Shown piece by piece: positions 20,055-31,137 of a stretch of DNA of 64,000 nucleotides. The translations under genes were made by a program, and so were the position numbers. Position 1 is the first letter of the stretch, and every line of letters starts with the position of its first letter. Under the pieces are notes generated by a model that did not search any database, was not told the DNA's origin, and saw only the letters and a program-made list of their open reading frames with translations. Location: assembly GCA_944739405.2 (NCBI GenBank), contig OX123182.2, positions 60,205,183-60,269,182 on the forward strand, written 5' to 3'. This DNA is from Euclidia mi. Lineage: Eukaryota; Arthropoda; Insecta; Lepidoptera; Erebidae.

Positions 20055-20726
20055 ATGCACACATTCAATCCATCAACAGTCCTTGATATGCAGACTTATT
20101 TTGAAGAACGTATGGCAAAGTTTGAAGCAGAGCTGCAGAAAAAATCACCACAGAGCACTGAGGGCTTAGCAGATGAGTTTGCCACATTTAAGACCTTCGT
20201 GTTGCAGACCCTACAGTCATTTTCCCAGCAGCTTGAAATTGTCGGCCGTGAGGTGGACAAAATGGAAATGCGCAGCCGGCGCAAGATGTTACTGCTTCAT
20301 GGAGTGGCGGAGCGCAAGGACGAGGAGACGGCTCAGGTGGTCACTGATGTTGTAAGGCAGCACCTCAAGATTGACACCTTCACTACTGATGATGTGCGCC
20401 GCTGCCACAGGATGGGACGGCAAGGGAGCAGTGACAAGGCAAGGCCCATACTTGTCAAGTTCGAGTGAGTAGTCGTGCGGGACAGCGTATGGTTCACGAA
20501 GACGAAGTTGAAGGGCACAGGTATCACTTTGTCGGAGTTCCTGACCCGCTCCCGACACGAAGCTTTTATGGCTGCACGAGCGAAGTTCGGCGTCGGGAAG
20601 TGCTGGACGAGAGAGGGATACGTCTTCATCCTTGGCCCCGATGGCAACCGTCATCGTATATCTTCGGTGGGCGAACTAGGTAAGCTCAAGCTTGCGGCCA
20701 CAGAGAAGCCAGTAGCTAAACAATAA
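20055..20726 (+). pseudogene. CR1-like ORF1 with one in-frame stop
   Basis: The protein has a coiled coil (QTYFEERMAKFEAELQ to REVDKMEMRSRR), then a core LLLHGVAERKDEE and VRRCHRMGRQG, which looks like the RRM/transposase-22 type. A TGA at 20466-20468 interrupts, and the same frame continues with KTKLKGTGITLSEFLTRSR and KCWTREGYVFI to a stop at 20726. The C-terminus resembles the FP25-like domain seen at 1170-1320. It binds element RNA in related LINEs. Confidence 0.75.
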
Positions 20727-21317
20727 CTTGCGACCAAGGCGAAGCGTGCTGCTGCTTCGAAAAAGTAGTAATTTTCCCATTTTACGTAGTCTTTGTTTAT
20801 TTTCGGGTAATCAATTTATAATGTACGTAATACACCGTCACTTTTGTTATTTACTTGTAGTTCTTATTCTTTTATTTTTGTGTACCGCAACAAATGTGTA
20901 GGTATGATCAAAATAATTTTTGCCATAAAATATTGTCAATTGTCATAACTGTCAATGTCACTATTGTCAACCTTGATTACGTTTCGTTTCTGCATTACAA
21001 ATACAATGTTTGAATACTAGTATTTTGAGACAAAATTCTGGTATTTATTTCATTTACTATGTAAAATGTATGTAGGACTATTCTTGAGTTATAATGTAAC
21101 AATCTCTCTCGTTTTACTTATATTTGTTAGTAACATTTTTATCTCCTTTGCATCATTATGTTATCTTGATAATGCGCAACCGGCGGGTGGACACAATGAC
21201 TTAAGCTTTACGCGATAACAACTATAAAATATTTATTGATATATTATAATACATACTATATTTTTATATTATTTGCTAATATACACATATATATATTTAA
21301 CCTTAGATCTATTTGAA

Positions 21318-24130
21318 ATGACAGACAGTGACTCAAATAGCGAAGATGACACCTTCCTCTCTGCAACAAGCCACGATGACAGCTTTGAAAGTGTACCCTC
21401 CCTGGGAGAAATTCTCCAGTCTCAGTTTTCAGACGTACCCATGAACGTTAATGTAGTCCATTTAAATGCTCAGAGTATTCCAGCCCATTTCCCCGATATG
21501 CAGGCCAACCTAGACAGTCAAAACATACATGTCATCCTCGTGTCGGAGTCATGGTTAAAACCATGTCTTCCATCCACCATATATTCTCTGCCTGGTTTCC
21601 ACCTTATTAGGAATGATCGCGCGATCGGTGGTGGAGGCGGTGTTGCCATATACTTACGTTCTCACATTCCTTTTCATATGGTATCTATGTCAACGCAGCC
21701 GCCACCGGCAAACGCTGGCGAGCATCTTTTTCTAGAGGTGGAACTGCACCATATGAAACTACTATAAGGCGTTTACTATTCCCCTTCATGTCGTGTTAAC
21801 TTTTTTTCATCCTTCGAGCAAATTTTGGAAAATTTGACTCCCTCTTACGACCACACTATTATTATGGGCGACTTTAATACATGCCTTCTCAAACAGGATT
21901 CTCGTGCCACCTCTTTTCGGCGTGTCACTGAGTCCTGCAATTTATCAATTCTTAAGGCCTATTGTCCACGTAAACCGCACTGTGTCCACGTCTCGTCATG
22001 CGGTCGTCATGCGATGCGCGCGGCAGCATGCCGCACGGTGGACACAGTTTTGATTTTTTATACGCAAGATGCAAGCTTTCGTCTTGCAATCGTCAATTGA
22101 CGAAAGCGTGCGCATGACGTGCGGTTTACGTGGACGATAGGCCTAACTTAAATGCAACTCATCACTTCCCTAATTCCGCTTCTTCTCTTCTTGACCTTAT
22201 TCTTGTATCTTCTCTTAACTCTGTTTCTAAGCATGGTCAGTGCACAGCTGATGCATTCTCTTGCCATGACCTCATCTTTGTTTCATACAAAATACGTCCA
22301 CCCAAAGCGAAGCCGAAGATTATCTTGCAGCGCAATTTTAGTGGCATGGATCATGCCAAGTTGCGTGAGGATGCCAATAAAATAGTTTGGGACACTCTAT
22401 ATTCCTCAGATTGTGTAGACATGAAAGTCCATATTCTAACAACGAATCTAATTCCGCTATATGACAAGCATGTGCCAATCCGCGCTATCAAAATTAAGCA
22501 TTTACCAGCACCTTGGCTTACAGATGATATCAAAAAGATCATGGCCAAAAAGAAATCACTGCAACAAGGTGTGTAGGAAAGCACAACGCCAACATATTCA
22601 TGAATCCGTTGAAAATGGTGATCCAGCTAAAGTCTGGAAATTTCTCAAAACATTGGGTATTGGTAAGTCACAGCAGCAATCTATTCCGAATAACGCCCAC
22701 CTTGATTCTCTCAATTTACATTTTACTACTTCGTCCAAATTAGATGGAAATACGAAAAGAAACACTTTACAACTTCTTTCATCCTTGCCAACCTCAGGTT
22801 ATTCTCCCTTTGCCTTCTTTTTTCCTTTACCTTTCCTGTCAAAAGTTCTAGAACGTCTCATTCACACACAACTCAGTTCCTTCCTGTGTAAAAATGCACT
22901 CCTTAATCCCTATCAATCCGGCTTCCACCCTGGCCACAGTACCGTTACTGCATTGATCCGCGTGTCAGATGACATCAGGCTAGGTATGGACAGTGGGAAT
23001 CTTACCGTTTTGTCCTTACTTGACTTCAGCAATGCTCTCAACACGGTAGATTTTCACATCCTTCTTGGCATTCTACGCTCTCTTAACATATCTCCAACGG
23101 CGGTTGACTGGTTTCATAGTTACCTGTTTGGTCGCCGGCAACGTTTACGCATCGCAGACACTTATTCCACTTGGTCTAACACGAATGCCGGTGTACCACA
23201 GGGTGGCGTACTATCTCCTATACTCTTCGCGATATTTATTCATTCTATCTCAAAACATTTACTTTCATCCTACCACCTTTACGCAGATGATTTACAGATC
23301 TATACACAAGCACCCTTAAATAACTTGCCCGAAGCCTGTACTACTATCAACACAGACTTAGCGCGGATCTGCGAGTGGAGTAAACAGTATGGACTCATAG
23401 TAAATCCTGACAAAACACAACTAATTATTGTCGGAAGTCCCCGCATGGTGTCTAAAATTTGCTGGTCCGATTTACCACAAATCAAGTTTGATGGCAAAAA
23501 TATCCCGTTCAGTAATACTGCAAAAATCTTGGGATCTACTTTGACGAAACCATATCTTGGAGTTTTCAACTGCAAGAAACAAGTCGCAGACTATTTGCTT
23601 CGGCGGGCTCATTGCGTAGGTTACGCAATTTCCTACCAACTTCCACAAAAATTGCACTTGCACAATCTTTGCTTCTGCCCGTAATTGACTACGCTGATGT
23701 CAGCTATCTTGACCTCTCTAAGGAGCAGTTAGACAAACTTGAGCGTCTTCAAAACTTTTGCATACGTTTCATATTTGGACTGCGCAAATATGATCATGTT
23801 TCAGAATTTCGCAACAGACTCAAGGGGCTCCCGATTCGTCTTCGCCGGAATACTCACATTCTTACATTATTGTATAATATTTTGTTTAATCCCAGTACTC
23901 CTTTTTATCTCAAAGAACGTTTCAAGTTCCTTAATGACGCACATGTGAGGTCCTTGAGGTCGTCTGAAAATTTGACGCTGGAGATACCAACGCATTCCAC
24001 AAATTTCTTTAGCAAATCATTTACTGTACAGGCCGCGCGACTGTGGAATGCATTACCACTAGAGATTCGGAAAGCAAAATCCTTAAACATTTTTAAAAGC
24101 ATGTTAAAAAAGCACTACCTGTCCATTTAA
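21318..24130 (+). pseudogene. CR1-like ORF2 (endonuclease-RT), multiply broken
   Basis: The start MTDSDSNSED at 21318 is preferred over the upstream in-frame methionine. The endonuclease shows NVVHLNAQSI, VSESW and IIMGDFNT, with one TAA at about 21765. A MITE splits it at 21956-22143, after which NLNATHHFPNSASSLLD and FSCHD complete the domain. A frameshift follows near 22570. The RT has lost residues around 22750-22830, then shows LLDFSNALNTVD, GVPQGGVLSP and YADD. A second frameshift near 23590 leads to the C-terminal part (23612-24130) with FTVQAARLWNALP, typical of CR1/Jockey tails. Confidence 0.88.
21956..22143 (+). mobile_element. Harbinger-like MITE inside the LINE endonuclease
   Basis: The terminal inverted repeats start GGCCTATTGTCCACG and, on the other strand, GGCCTATCGTCCACG. 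They are about 25 bp long with one mismatch. TAA flanks at 21953-21955 and 22144-22146 form a 3-bp duplication, as for PIF/Harbinger. Removing 188 + 3 bases joins the two endonuclease parts in one frame. No transposase is encoded. Confidence 0.9.
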
Positions 24131-24577
24131 CATCATGCACTGTTCTCCTAGAATGCAGGTCTTACTTTATGAGTAGTATTCACTGTATCTGTATTTTAGC
24201 ATAGTTATTAGTATAATGATATTATGAAATATATGACATTCTATCTCGTATAGTTTATAGGTAAATAAGTATTTATATATAATAATGTATGTACATATGT
24301 GTATGGTCTTTATGTAGAATATGTATGATATATAATATTTATACATTTATGTATATTCAGTATGTATATTAGTTGGTATTATTTTATATATTAACTACAC
24401 CATCGCCACACTTGATTGCTTACACACCATTTCTGTCCATCCAAAGGTTGCCTGGAAGAGATCGCTTTTAGCGATAAGGCCGCCATTTGTACATGCTGTA
24501 GTATAAGCCAATTAAAAAAAAATTGTACTTTTCAATATTATTTGGTGTACAATAAAGAGTATATCTATCTATCTATC
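24131..24577 (+). other. 3' UTR of the CR1-like LINE
   Basis: AT-rich sequence after the ORF2 stop, with an AATAAA at about 24550 shortly before the tandem ATCT end. Confidence 0.7.
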
Positions 24578-25600
24578 TAAGCGTGGCCTCGCCGATACGC
24601 ACATCGAGGAGATTTTGGGTTTGCCGACACTCACCCGGGTGTTTGGGTTGCGCACCCAACTTTTGAATCCGCTTTTGGTGGCCATCAACGCACTTAAGTG
24701 CCTTGACCTGCCCGTGGACCAATGGTCCTATCTATTGGTGCACATTGTGCTGAAGAAGCTGCCTGCCGACCTGAGGTCGCGTTTTGAACAGCGCTTTGGT
24801 GGGTACAGCGAGACCCATCTGCCCCCCTTTGCTGACCTGGAGAGGTTCCTGGAGGATAAATGCCGGGTCTTGGACAACTCCGGTGGTGACACGCCGGCTA
24901 AGATGCACCCACCCAAGGTCAAGGAGCAGGCTCTCGTTCACACCCGAGCCAGTGTTGACCAGCGCCCTCCTCGCTTTGCAGTCACGCAGAGCCCAGCGGA
25001 GTGCTCTTACTGCAAGGTCACGGGGCACAGAACGGCCAGTTGTAGGGCATTCTTGGACCTACATGTCGTAGGCGCATCGCGAATGCCCGCCGCGTTTGCT
25101 TCTCTTGCTTGGGGTCCCACTACCAGCGAGACTGCCCAAACTCTCGCCCCTGTCCTCACTGTGGAGGACAGCATTTGGACATTCTCTGCATGAATGCCAG
25201 AGAGGTAGGCCGCTTGTCCAACCAGCCGACGCCGCGCACGGGCGGGTGTTTTAAAGGTGGCAGCCGAGGCTCTTCGGCGCGTAGCCGAGAGTCGCCTCGC
25301 TTAATTGATCGCCGCTCACCCCGCTTGGAGAACCGTAGCGTGCGCACGCCTCCTCTCTCTCGCGCACCTGAATGTGCTGTTCAGCGTCACCAGCACCATG
25401 ACTGCTGCCCCAGGTATTCCCCTCCTTTGGCGGAGCGTCCCCACCTTGACTCGCGCCCACCTCGTTTTGGGCGGGTGCGTCATTATGACCCCCCACAGAT
25501 GGCGCGCGGATCAAGTCATCGCGAATTTGAGGACTTCAAGCCGCACCCTCATTTGGATTTGCCTGGTCCTGGCCAACGGTCGCCGCCCAGGCAACAATAG

Positions 25601-26428
25601 GTAATTAATTCCTACCCTATAACGCCAACCTCCCCCATTGAGACCGTTATCCTACCAACGGTTGCTGTTAGGGTCTGGGGACCCACGGTGACCTCTGTTG
25701 TTGTCCGTGCTATATTGGACATAGGTTCACAAGGTTGCATTGTTTTCACTTATTTGGTAGGGCAGGTTAAATTAAATATGGACTCTTTTCCCAATTGTTT
25801 ACGGGGCATAGGTGACGTAGCCTCTAATGTTGAAGGGCAAGTTAAGGTTTTGTTTGGCACTGTTGAATCTTCACACCCGAGGATTAAAACCTCAGCTATT
25901 GTGCTGAAGAATATTTTGGGTATGCATCCACAGAAACAGCTACCTGCCGCTGTGGTGAATTTGACATCGGGATTGGAACTGGCAGACCCCAAATTTGACA
26001 CACCGGGACAAATAGACTTTTTGATTGGCTCTGATGTCCTCGGTGGAATTTTGATTGGTGGGAAACGGGTTTTGGTGCCAAATGGTTTGACTACCATCCC
26101 GACCATATTTGGATTTGCTTTGATGGACCTGTACCTAGGGAACCCCCTCCACCTGAACTTAATAATTTGTTGGCGGTAGGCTCCGCTCTCTCTGATGCGG
26201 TTCAGAGGTTTTGGGAAGTAGAGGAGCCCCCTCAAGCTGCCCGTGAACAACACTGGTCGACTCCGTTCTGGTCGGATTATTACGAGGCTACCTTTTCTGT
26301 CTGTTCGGCCTCCGCTTGGTGAGTCACGACCTTTAGGCGAAAAAAGATTGTTAGCTATAGAGCGTCGCATGGGTCGTGATCCGGAGCTCGGACAGAAGTA
26401 CATTGAGTTCATGAGAGAATATGAATAA
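25601..26428 (+). pseudogene. BEL protease and linker, active site altered, frameshifted
   Basis: The region 25688-26179 encodes the retropepsin-like protease: VRAILDIGSQGCIV, then PGQIDFLIGSDVLGG. The expected D-S/T-G triad reads D-I-G, which should abolish or weaken catalysis. A frame change near 26160 leads through a WSDYYEATF-like segment to 26243-26428 (RPPLGESRPLGEKRLLAIERR), the conserved linker before RT. It ends in one TAA at 26426-26428; the same frame continues directly into RT. Together with the RT block it belongs to one pol polyprotein. Confidence 0.78.
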
Positions 26429-27657
26429 TTGGGACACATGTCAATGTCAAATTTGGATTGGCGTTTGGTGGAGCACTACTTTCTCCCGCATCATGCGGTA
26501 TTGAAGCCATCAACTGGCAAGCTGCGCACAGTTTTTGATGGTTCTGCGCAGACTTCTACGGGCGTATCCTTGAACCAGTGCTTGCATTCTGGTCCCAAGT
26601 TGGTCAAGGACATTTGTGACGTCATCATCAGCTTCCGACGACATCAGGTTGTCTTTGTGGCCGACATAAAAATGATGTCCAGGCAGACGATTATCCACCT
26701 TGATGACCGTCGCTTCCAGCTGATCCTTTGGAGAGAGAATCCTCGCGATCCCATGGTCGTCTACGAGCTCAATACTAATACGTACGGGTTAAGGTCGAGC
26801 CCCTACTTGGCAATACGTTCACTTCGGGAGCTCGCAGACCGCGAAGGCTTACGTTTCCCACGAGCCTCTGCCATCTTGAAGGACGATATTTACGTCGATG
26901 ACATTTGCTCGGGCGCCTCCACAGTGGACGAGGCGATCCTCCTGCGGGACGAATTGTTAGGTATTTTGGCCTCCGCTGGTTATGAGTTGCGCAAATGGAT
27001 TTCCAAGTCACCAGCGCTCTTTGAAGGCTTGTCAGAGGATCATCAGCAAGATCAACATCTGTTTGAGATTGTTGACAACCCCGCCATGATGGCTGTTCTC
27101 GGCGTTCAATACAGAGACAATCAAGACATCTTTACGTATAACGTAGACTTGAAATTGCCTTGTTCTTGGACTAAACGTCTCGTATTGTCTACTGTCGCCA
27201 GAACCTTTGATCCGAACGGTTGGATCTGTCCAGTTATATTTTGGGCAAAATGCTTCTTGCAGAAGCTTTGGACAGCAGGATTGACCTGGGACGAACCTCT
27301 ACATGGCACTCTTGTTGAGGAATGGACCTCTTTTGTATCCTCACTTCCTGCCGTCAACGAGATCTCCTTGCCTCGTCCCATCCTTCCTCCCGGGAAATAC
27401 AAGGCCACCCTTCACGGGTTTTGTGATGCTTCGGAACGTGGTCACGCGGCCGTGGTGTACTTGCGCACAGTAAGTGCCTCAGGTCAGGTGAGGGTTTCCC
27501 TGATCATGGCGAAGAGCAAGGTTGCACCACTTCGGACATCTCTGATCATTCCGAAATTGGAGCTCTCGGGAGCAGCCCTACTTGTACGCTTATTGAACCA
27601 CGTGTCCAGTACTTTGGGCAAAAGCATTTGTATTAATGGGACCTACACCTGGACAGA
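26429..27657 (+). pseudogene. BEL reverse transcriptase and RNase H N-terminal part
   Basis: The Pao-type RT shows HHAVLKPSTGKLRTVFDGS, ADIKMMSRQ, YGLRSSPYLAIRSL and the catalytic KDDIYVDDICSG. RNase H begins at about 27410 with LHGFCDASERGHAAVVYL and continues to the PKLELSGAALL segment and TYTWTD. There the RTE starts at 27658. The block itself has no stop and breaks only through the insertion. Upstream it follows a single stop codon. Confidence 0.9.
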
Positions 27658-27665
27658 TAGAGAAC

Positions 27666-27808
27666 GGGGGGATGGGCCTCGTTAGCCTTGGATGGCAACC
27701 CGTCTAGGAGAAGGAAAACTCCGAAATTAAACCACTCTCTGTGGGGGGATGGGCCTCGTCAGCTTTGGATGGCAACCCGTCTAGGAGAAGGAAAACTCCG
27801 AAATAAAA
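27666..27808 (+). repeat. Tandem 77-bp duplication in the RTE leader
   Basis: GGGGGGATGGGCCTCGT begins at 27666 and again at 27743, each followed by the same roughly 65-bp sequence through AACTCCGAAAT. A repeated leader monomer could act as a promoter unit. Confidence 0.85.
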
Positions 27809-28016
27809 CCGACATTCAGGGAGCATACCCGAAAACAAACCCCAATCCAAGGTGTCAACCGACCCGTGCCGAGGGATTCATGGCTAGAGGGCAAGCTGGT
27901 CGCTAACGGAGGGTGCATGTGTTGGTGGTCACAGGGCACAGCTAGTATTCCATCTCCCCCCGTACAGGGCTCTGCGGGGATGGACATTCTAAATCCCTAT
28001 TACTCGTGGGAACGCT

Positions 28017-30881
28017 ATGAGAACTGAAAATAATATTTCTCCAGACGGCGGCGACGCGGTTCGCAACCCATCACGTCTCGTTTCCCGCGAGGGCGAAAGG
28101 CGGCCTACGGAAAGCCGGTTTGCAACATTAAATGGTGGAGGAGGAATGGAAAGTAAATTGAATCAAGTATGCCAGATGATGGATGATAGAAAGATTGATG
28201 TTCTATGTGTGAATGAGACAAAAAGGAAAGGTTGTGGCCCCACCAAGCATGACAACTACACGGCTTATTGGTCTGGGGTAGACAGTACCACCAGAGCCTG
28301 CAAGGGAGTTGGTTTAATACTGTCTGCGAGAATGAATGAGTGCGTAAAGGAATATGAATGTGTAAATGCTAGACTATTGTGGATGAGAATGAAAGTAGGA
28401 CTTACTCGTCTCTTTATTGTAGGAGTTTACGCCCTGGTCAATATAGTAGCGGGTATGTCACAGCAAGAACAAGACGAAAGGCAAGAATTTTGGGAGAACT
28501 TAAGAGCGATTTTGAGGAAATGTAAGGATAACGAAAGATTGATCTTGTTAGGTGATTTCAATGGATGGGTGGGAGTAAAACGAGATGGATTTGAAAGGGT
28601 TTTAGGTGGATTTTGTGATGAGAGTGTGAATGAAAATGGAAAAGTTTTGCTTGAGGTTTGTTCAGAGTGGAGCCTTTGTGTGACAAACACTATGTTTGAT
28701 CACAAAAGGATACACATGTATACGCGTGAGGCTAAGAATGTTAGAAGAAGTATGATTGATTTTGTAATTGTAGATGAACGTTTGAGAAAGAATGTGTTAG
28801 ATACAAGGGTGTATCGAGGGATCGGCATCCACACAGACCACTTCTTGGTGATGAGCCGGATAAGTGGACTCTTTAAAGGATGGCAACACCGAGAACATTA
28901 TGAAAATAGGGTCCTAGAAAGAATAAAAGTAGAAAATCTGCAAGAAAAAGATGTGAAAGATGAGTATATGCGAAGATTGATAGCAAGATTTGAGAGGTTC
29001 GATGGCATAAATGATATGGAAGAATTATGGCAATCTTTTAAAGAAGAGATAGTATGTGTAGAGTCTGAAGTATGTGGTGTGATCAAGAGACGGAAAATAC
29101 GAAAGGTTAAGAATACATGGTGTGACAAGGATGTACAATCAGCCGTGTCAGAGAAGAAGAAAGCTTGGGTAGATTGGTTGGCTGCCAGAGCAAATGAAAG
29201 AATGGGAAAGGCAACGAATGATGACATAGATGAAGCAAGAAAGGAGTTTGTTAGGTCAAAAAGAATTGTGAAAGAAATTGTTAAAAAGAAAAAAGAGGAA
29301 AAGAAAGATGAGTCTGATAGCAGACTATCTGAAGATTTCCGGCGAAACATAAAGTTTTTCTGGAAATCCGTTCGTGCAGTTCGAGGAAGAACTCGATCCT
29401 CAGAATACACGTCAATCAGAGACAAGAATGGAAAGATAGTGAATGGTGAATCATGCGTGCTGAAGAGATGGAAGGAGTATTTTGAAGGTCTATTTGAAAG
29501 AACGGCGATAGAGACATCGATCGACGAAATTAATGGTAATAATAGCAATGATGAAAGCGATATTCGTGTGGATAAGATTGTGAAGGCGTTGGGAAATATG
29601 AAATTAGGTAAGGCTGCAGGATATGATAGGATTACAGTTGAAATGCTGAAGGCTGGACAGGGCATCATAGTCGGTCAGCTGCAGCGCTTATTTAACTTGT
29701 GCTGGAGCACCGGCCGAGTACCTGATGACTGGACCACAGCGGTGGTTGTGCCTATTTATAAGGGAAAAGGCTCGCAACAAGACTGCAAGAACTATAGAGG
29801 TATTAGCCTTCTCAGCATTGTTGGCAAATTGTATGCGAAGGTACTGATTGAAAGAGTTATGGAAGTAACCGACAAGAAAATATGGGATGTACAAGCAGGA
29901 TTCCGAAAGGGTATGGGGTGCACAGATCAAGTGTTTTCCTTGCGGTGCGTAGCCGAAAAATTCTTGGCCAAAGGTCAAAAGGTCTATAGCGCATTCGTGG
30001 ATTTGGAAAAGGCTAACGATAAAGTGGTGAGGAATGAAATGTGGTCGGTACTGTCGATGTATGGGGTGAACAGCAGCCTCATACGAGCTCTAAAATCACT
30101 TTATGAAGATTCTAGAGCTTGTGTGAGGATAAATGGGTTGTACACGGATTGGTTTACCATCGAAACAGGTATTAGACAGGGATGTGTAGCGTCGCCGTGG
30201 CTGTTCAACCTGTTCATGGACAGTTGTTTGCAAGATTTGAAAAATAGTGACTGTGGATTAAGGATGAATGAGTTACTCGTCAAATGCCTCCTTTATGCTG
30301 ATGATCAGGTTATACTTGCGTCTTCAGCGGAGGAGTTGCAAGAGATGGTAGCAATCATGCATGGTGCGTTAGAGAGGAAAGGAATGAAAGTGAATGTAAG
30401 TAAAACGAAAGTTATGGTTTTTGAAAAGGAGGAATGCGTTACGGCTTGTAATGTTATGATCGATGGACAGCAAGTGGAGCAAGTGAATGAGTTTGTGTAT
30501 TTAGGTACGCTGTTTACAAGAGATGGGAAGAATGTAGAAGATATTGAAAGAAGAGTTAATGCAGGTAATAGAGTGAATGGAGCTCTGAAGGCGTTTATGA
30601 ATAGCCAAAACGTGTCCAAAAAGGCACGTTTGGCTGTCCATAGAGGGGTGTTAGTACCTACTCTTATGTATGGTAGTGATAGTTGGGTATGGCAGAAGAG
30701 TCATGAAAGTAGAATAAATGCTGTAGAAATGAGAGTACTGCGAAGTATGTGTGGTGTTTCTTTGACTGACAGAATAAAGAATTGTGTGATAAGAGAGTGT
30801 TGTGGGGTAAAAGAAGATGTAGTGACAAGCATCGAGAAAGGTATGCTAAGATGGTTTGGACACGTGGAGAGGAAAGACTGA
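28017..30881 (+). CDS. RTE ORF2: endonuclease plus RT, 954 residues, nearly complete
   Basis: The start at 28017 (MRTENNISPDGG) opens a long frame. The endonuclease shows LCVNETKRKG (catalytic Glu), ILLGDFNGWVG, SMIDFVIV and HTDHFLV. The RT shows NYRGISLLS, FVDLEKANDK, GIRQGCVASPW and LLYADDQVILASS near residue 760. The related copy at 39213 has AYDK where this one has ANDK, so this copy has a Tyr-to-Asn change beside the first catalytic Asp. The frame ends early at 30881 by a small deletion; the remaining C-terminus continues in another frame to 31114. Confidence 0.9.
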   Translation: MRTENNISPDGGDAVRNPSRLVSREGERRPTESRFATLNGGGGMESKLNQVCQMMDDRKIDVLCVNETKRKGCGPTKHDNYTAYWSGVDSTTRACKGVGLILSARMNECVKEYECVNARLLWMRMKVGLTRLFIVGVYALVNIVAGMSQQEQDERQEFWENLRAILRKCKDNERLILLGDFNGWVGVKRDGFERVLGGFCDESVNENGKVLLEVCSEWSLCVTNTMFDHKRIHMYTREAKNVRRSMIDFVIVDERLRKNVLDTRVYRGIGIHTDHFLVMSRISGLFKGWQHREHYENRVLERIKVENLQEKDVKDEYMRRLIARFERFDGINDMEELWQSFKEEIVCVESEVCGVIKRRKIRKVKNTWCDKDVQSAVSEKKKAWVDWLAARANERMGKATNDDIDEARKEFVRSKRIVKEIVKKKKEEKKDESDSRLSEDFRRNIKFFWKSVRAVRGRTRSSEYTSIRDKNGKIVNGESCVLKRWKEYFEGLFERTAIETSIDEINGNNSNDESDIRVDKIVKALGNMKLGKAAGYDRITVEMLKAGQGIIVGQLQRLFNLCWSTGRVPDDWTTAVVVPIYKGKGSQQDCKNYRGISLLSIVGKLYAKVLIERVMEVTDKKIWDVQAGFRKGMGCTDQVFSLRCVAEKFLAKGQKVYSAFVDLEKANDKVVRNEMWSVLSMYGVNSSLIRALKSLYEDSRACVRINGLYTDWFTIETGIRQGCVASPWLFNLFMDSCLQDLKNSDCGLRMNELLVKCLLYADDQVILASSAEELQEMVAIMHGALERKGMKVNVSKTKVMVFEKEECVTACNVMIDGQQVEQVNEFVYLGTLFTRDGKNVEDIERRVNAGNRVNGALKAFMNSQNVSKKARLAVHRGVLVPTLMYGSDSWVWQKSHESRINAVEMRVLRSMCGVSLTDRIKNCVIRECCGVKEDVVTSIEKGMLRWFGHVERKD

Positions 30882-31114
30882 CCAAGCAGATATATAAGGC
30901 AAGTGTGGAAGGGACAGGACGAAGGGGAAGACCTAGGCGGACGTTCTCTGACCAGATTGAAGACATCCTAAAAACAGGACAGGTTAGAAGCACCTTGAAC
31001 AGAAGAGCATGCATGAGGAATCTGATGGGAGTGAATGAAGCAAGAGAGATATGTCAAGATCGTTGCAAATGGCGCTCCGTAGTCTCTGCCTACCCCTCCG
31101 GGAAACAGGCGTGA
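30882..31114 (+). pseudogene. RTE ORF2 C-terminal remainder, out of frame
   Basis: The frame contains LTKQIYKASVEGTGRRGRP and ends YPSGKQA. It matches the C-terminus of the copy at 39236-39694, where it follows the GHMERMDED segment directly. The shift at about 30880 removes roughly the last 75 residues from the main ORF. Confidence 0.85.
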
Positions 31115-31137
31115 GTCTATGTATGTATGTATGTACG

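Larger units (their letters stand above)
19872..24577 (+). mobile_element. CR1-like LINE inserted in BEL gag
   Basis: The 4.7-kb insert is flanked by TAAGCGT at 19865-19871 and 24578-24584. It has ORF1 (20055-20726), ORF2 (21318-24130) and a 3' end of tandem ATCT units (24560-24577), not poly(A). Short tandem 3' repeats fit the CR1/L2 group. ORF2 is broken by a stop, a MITE and two frameshifts, and part of the RT is deleted. Confidence 0.9.
19266..25600 (+). pseudogene. BEL gag, split by a LINE and frameshifted
   Basis: The first exon-like half (19266-19871) starts MSAIKDLRAA and contains LPTLDLPHFDGCLGSYLGF, a Pao gag signature, up to LITRRYHNK. The LINE at 19872-24577 interrupts it. The second half resumes at 24585 (GLADTHIEEILGL) and includes the first zinc knuckle CSYCKVTGHRTASC. 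A frameshift at about 25065 moves the next knuckles (CFSCLGSHYQRDC and CPHCGGQHLDILC) into the frame 25109-25600, which ends in an Arg/Pro-rich tail. The target duplication TAAGCGT (19865-19871 and 24578-24584) shows that the two halves were once continuous. Confidence 0.88.
27658..31137 (+). mobile_element. RTE LINE inserted in BEL RNase H
   Basis: Flanked by the 10-bp duplication CCTGGACAGA (27648-27657 and 31138-31147). It has a leader with a tandem duplication, one long ORF (28017-30881), a short remainder of the C-terminus in a shifted frame, and a 3' end of tandem ATGT units (about 31117-31134). Without it the BEL RNase H reads on through WTDSQIVLCWLK. A relative lies at 39213-41442. 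Confidence 0.93.

Noticed and set aside
28898..29668. 256-codon minus-strand frame rich in Ser and Phe
   Set aside because: Exact antisense of the RTE ORF with codon-bias mirror composition. The same shadow appears opposite the copy at 39684-41123.
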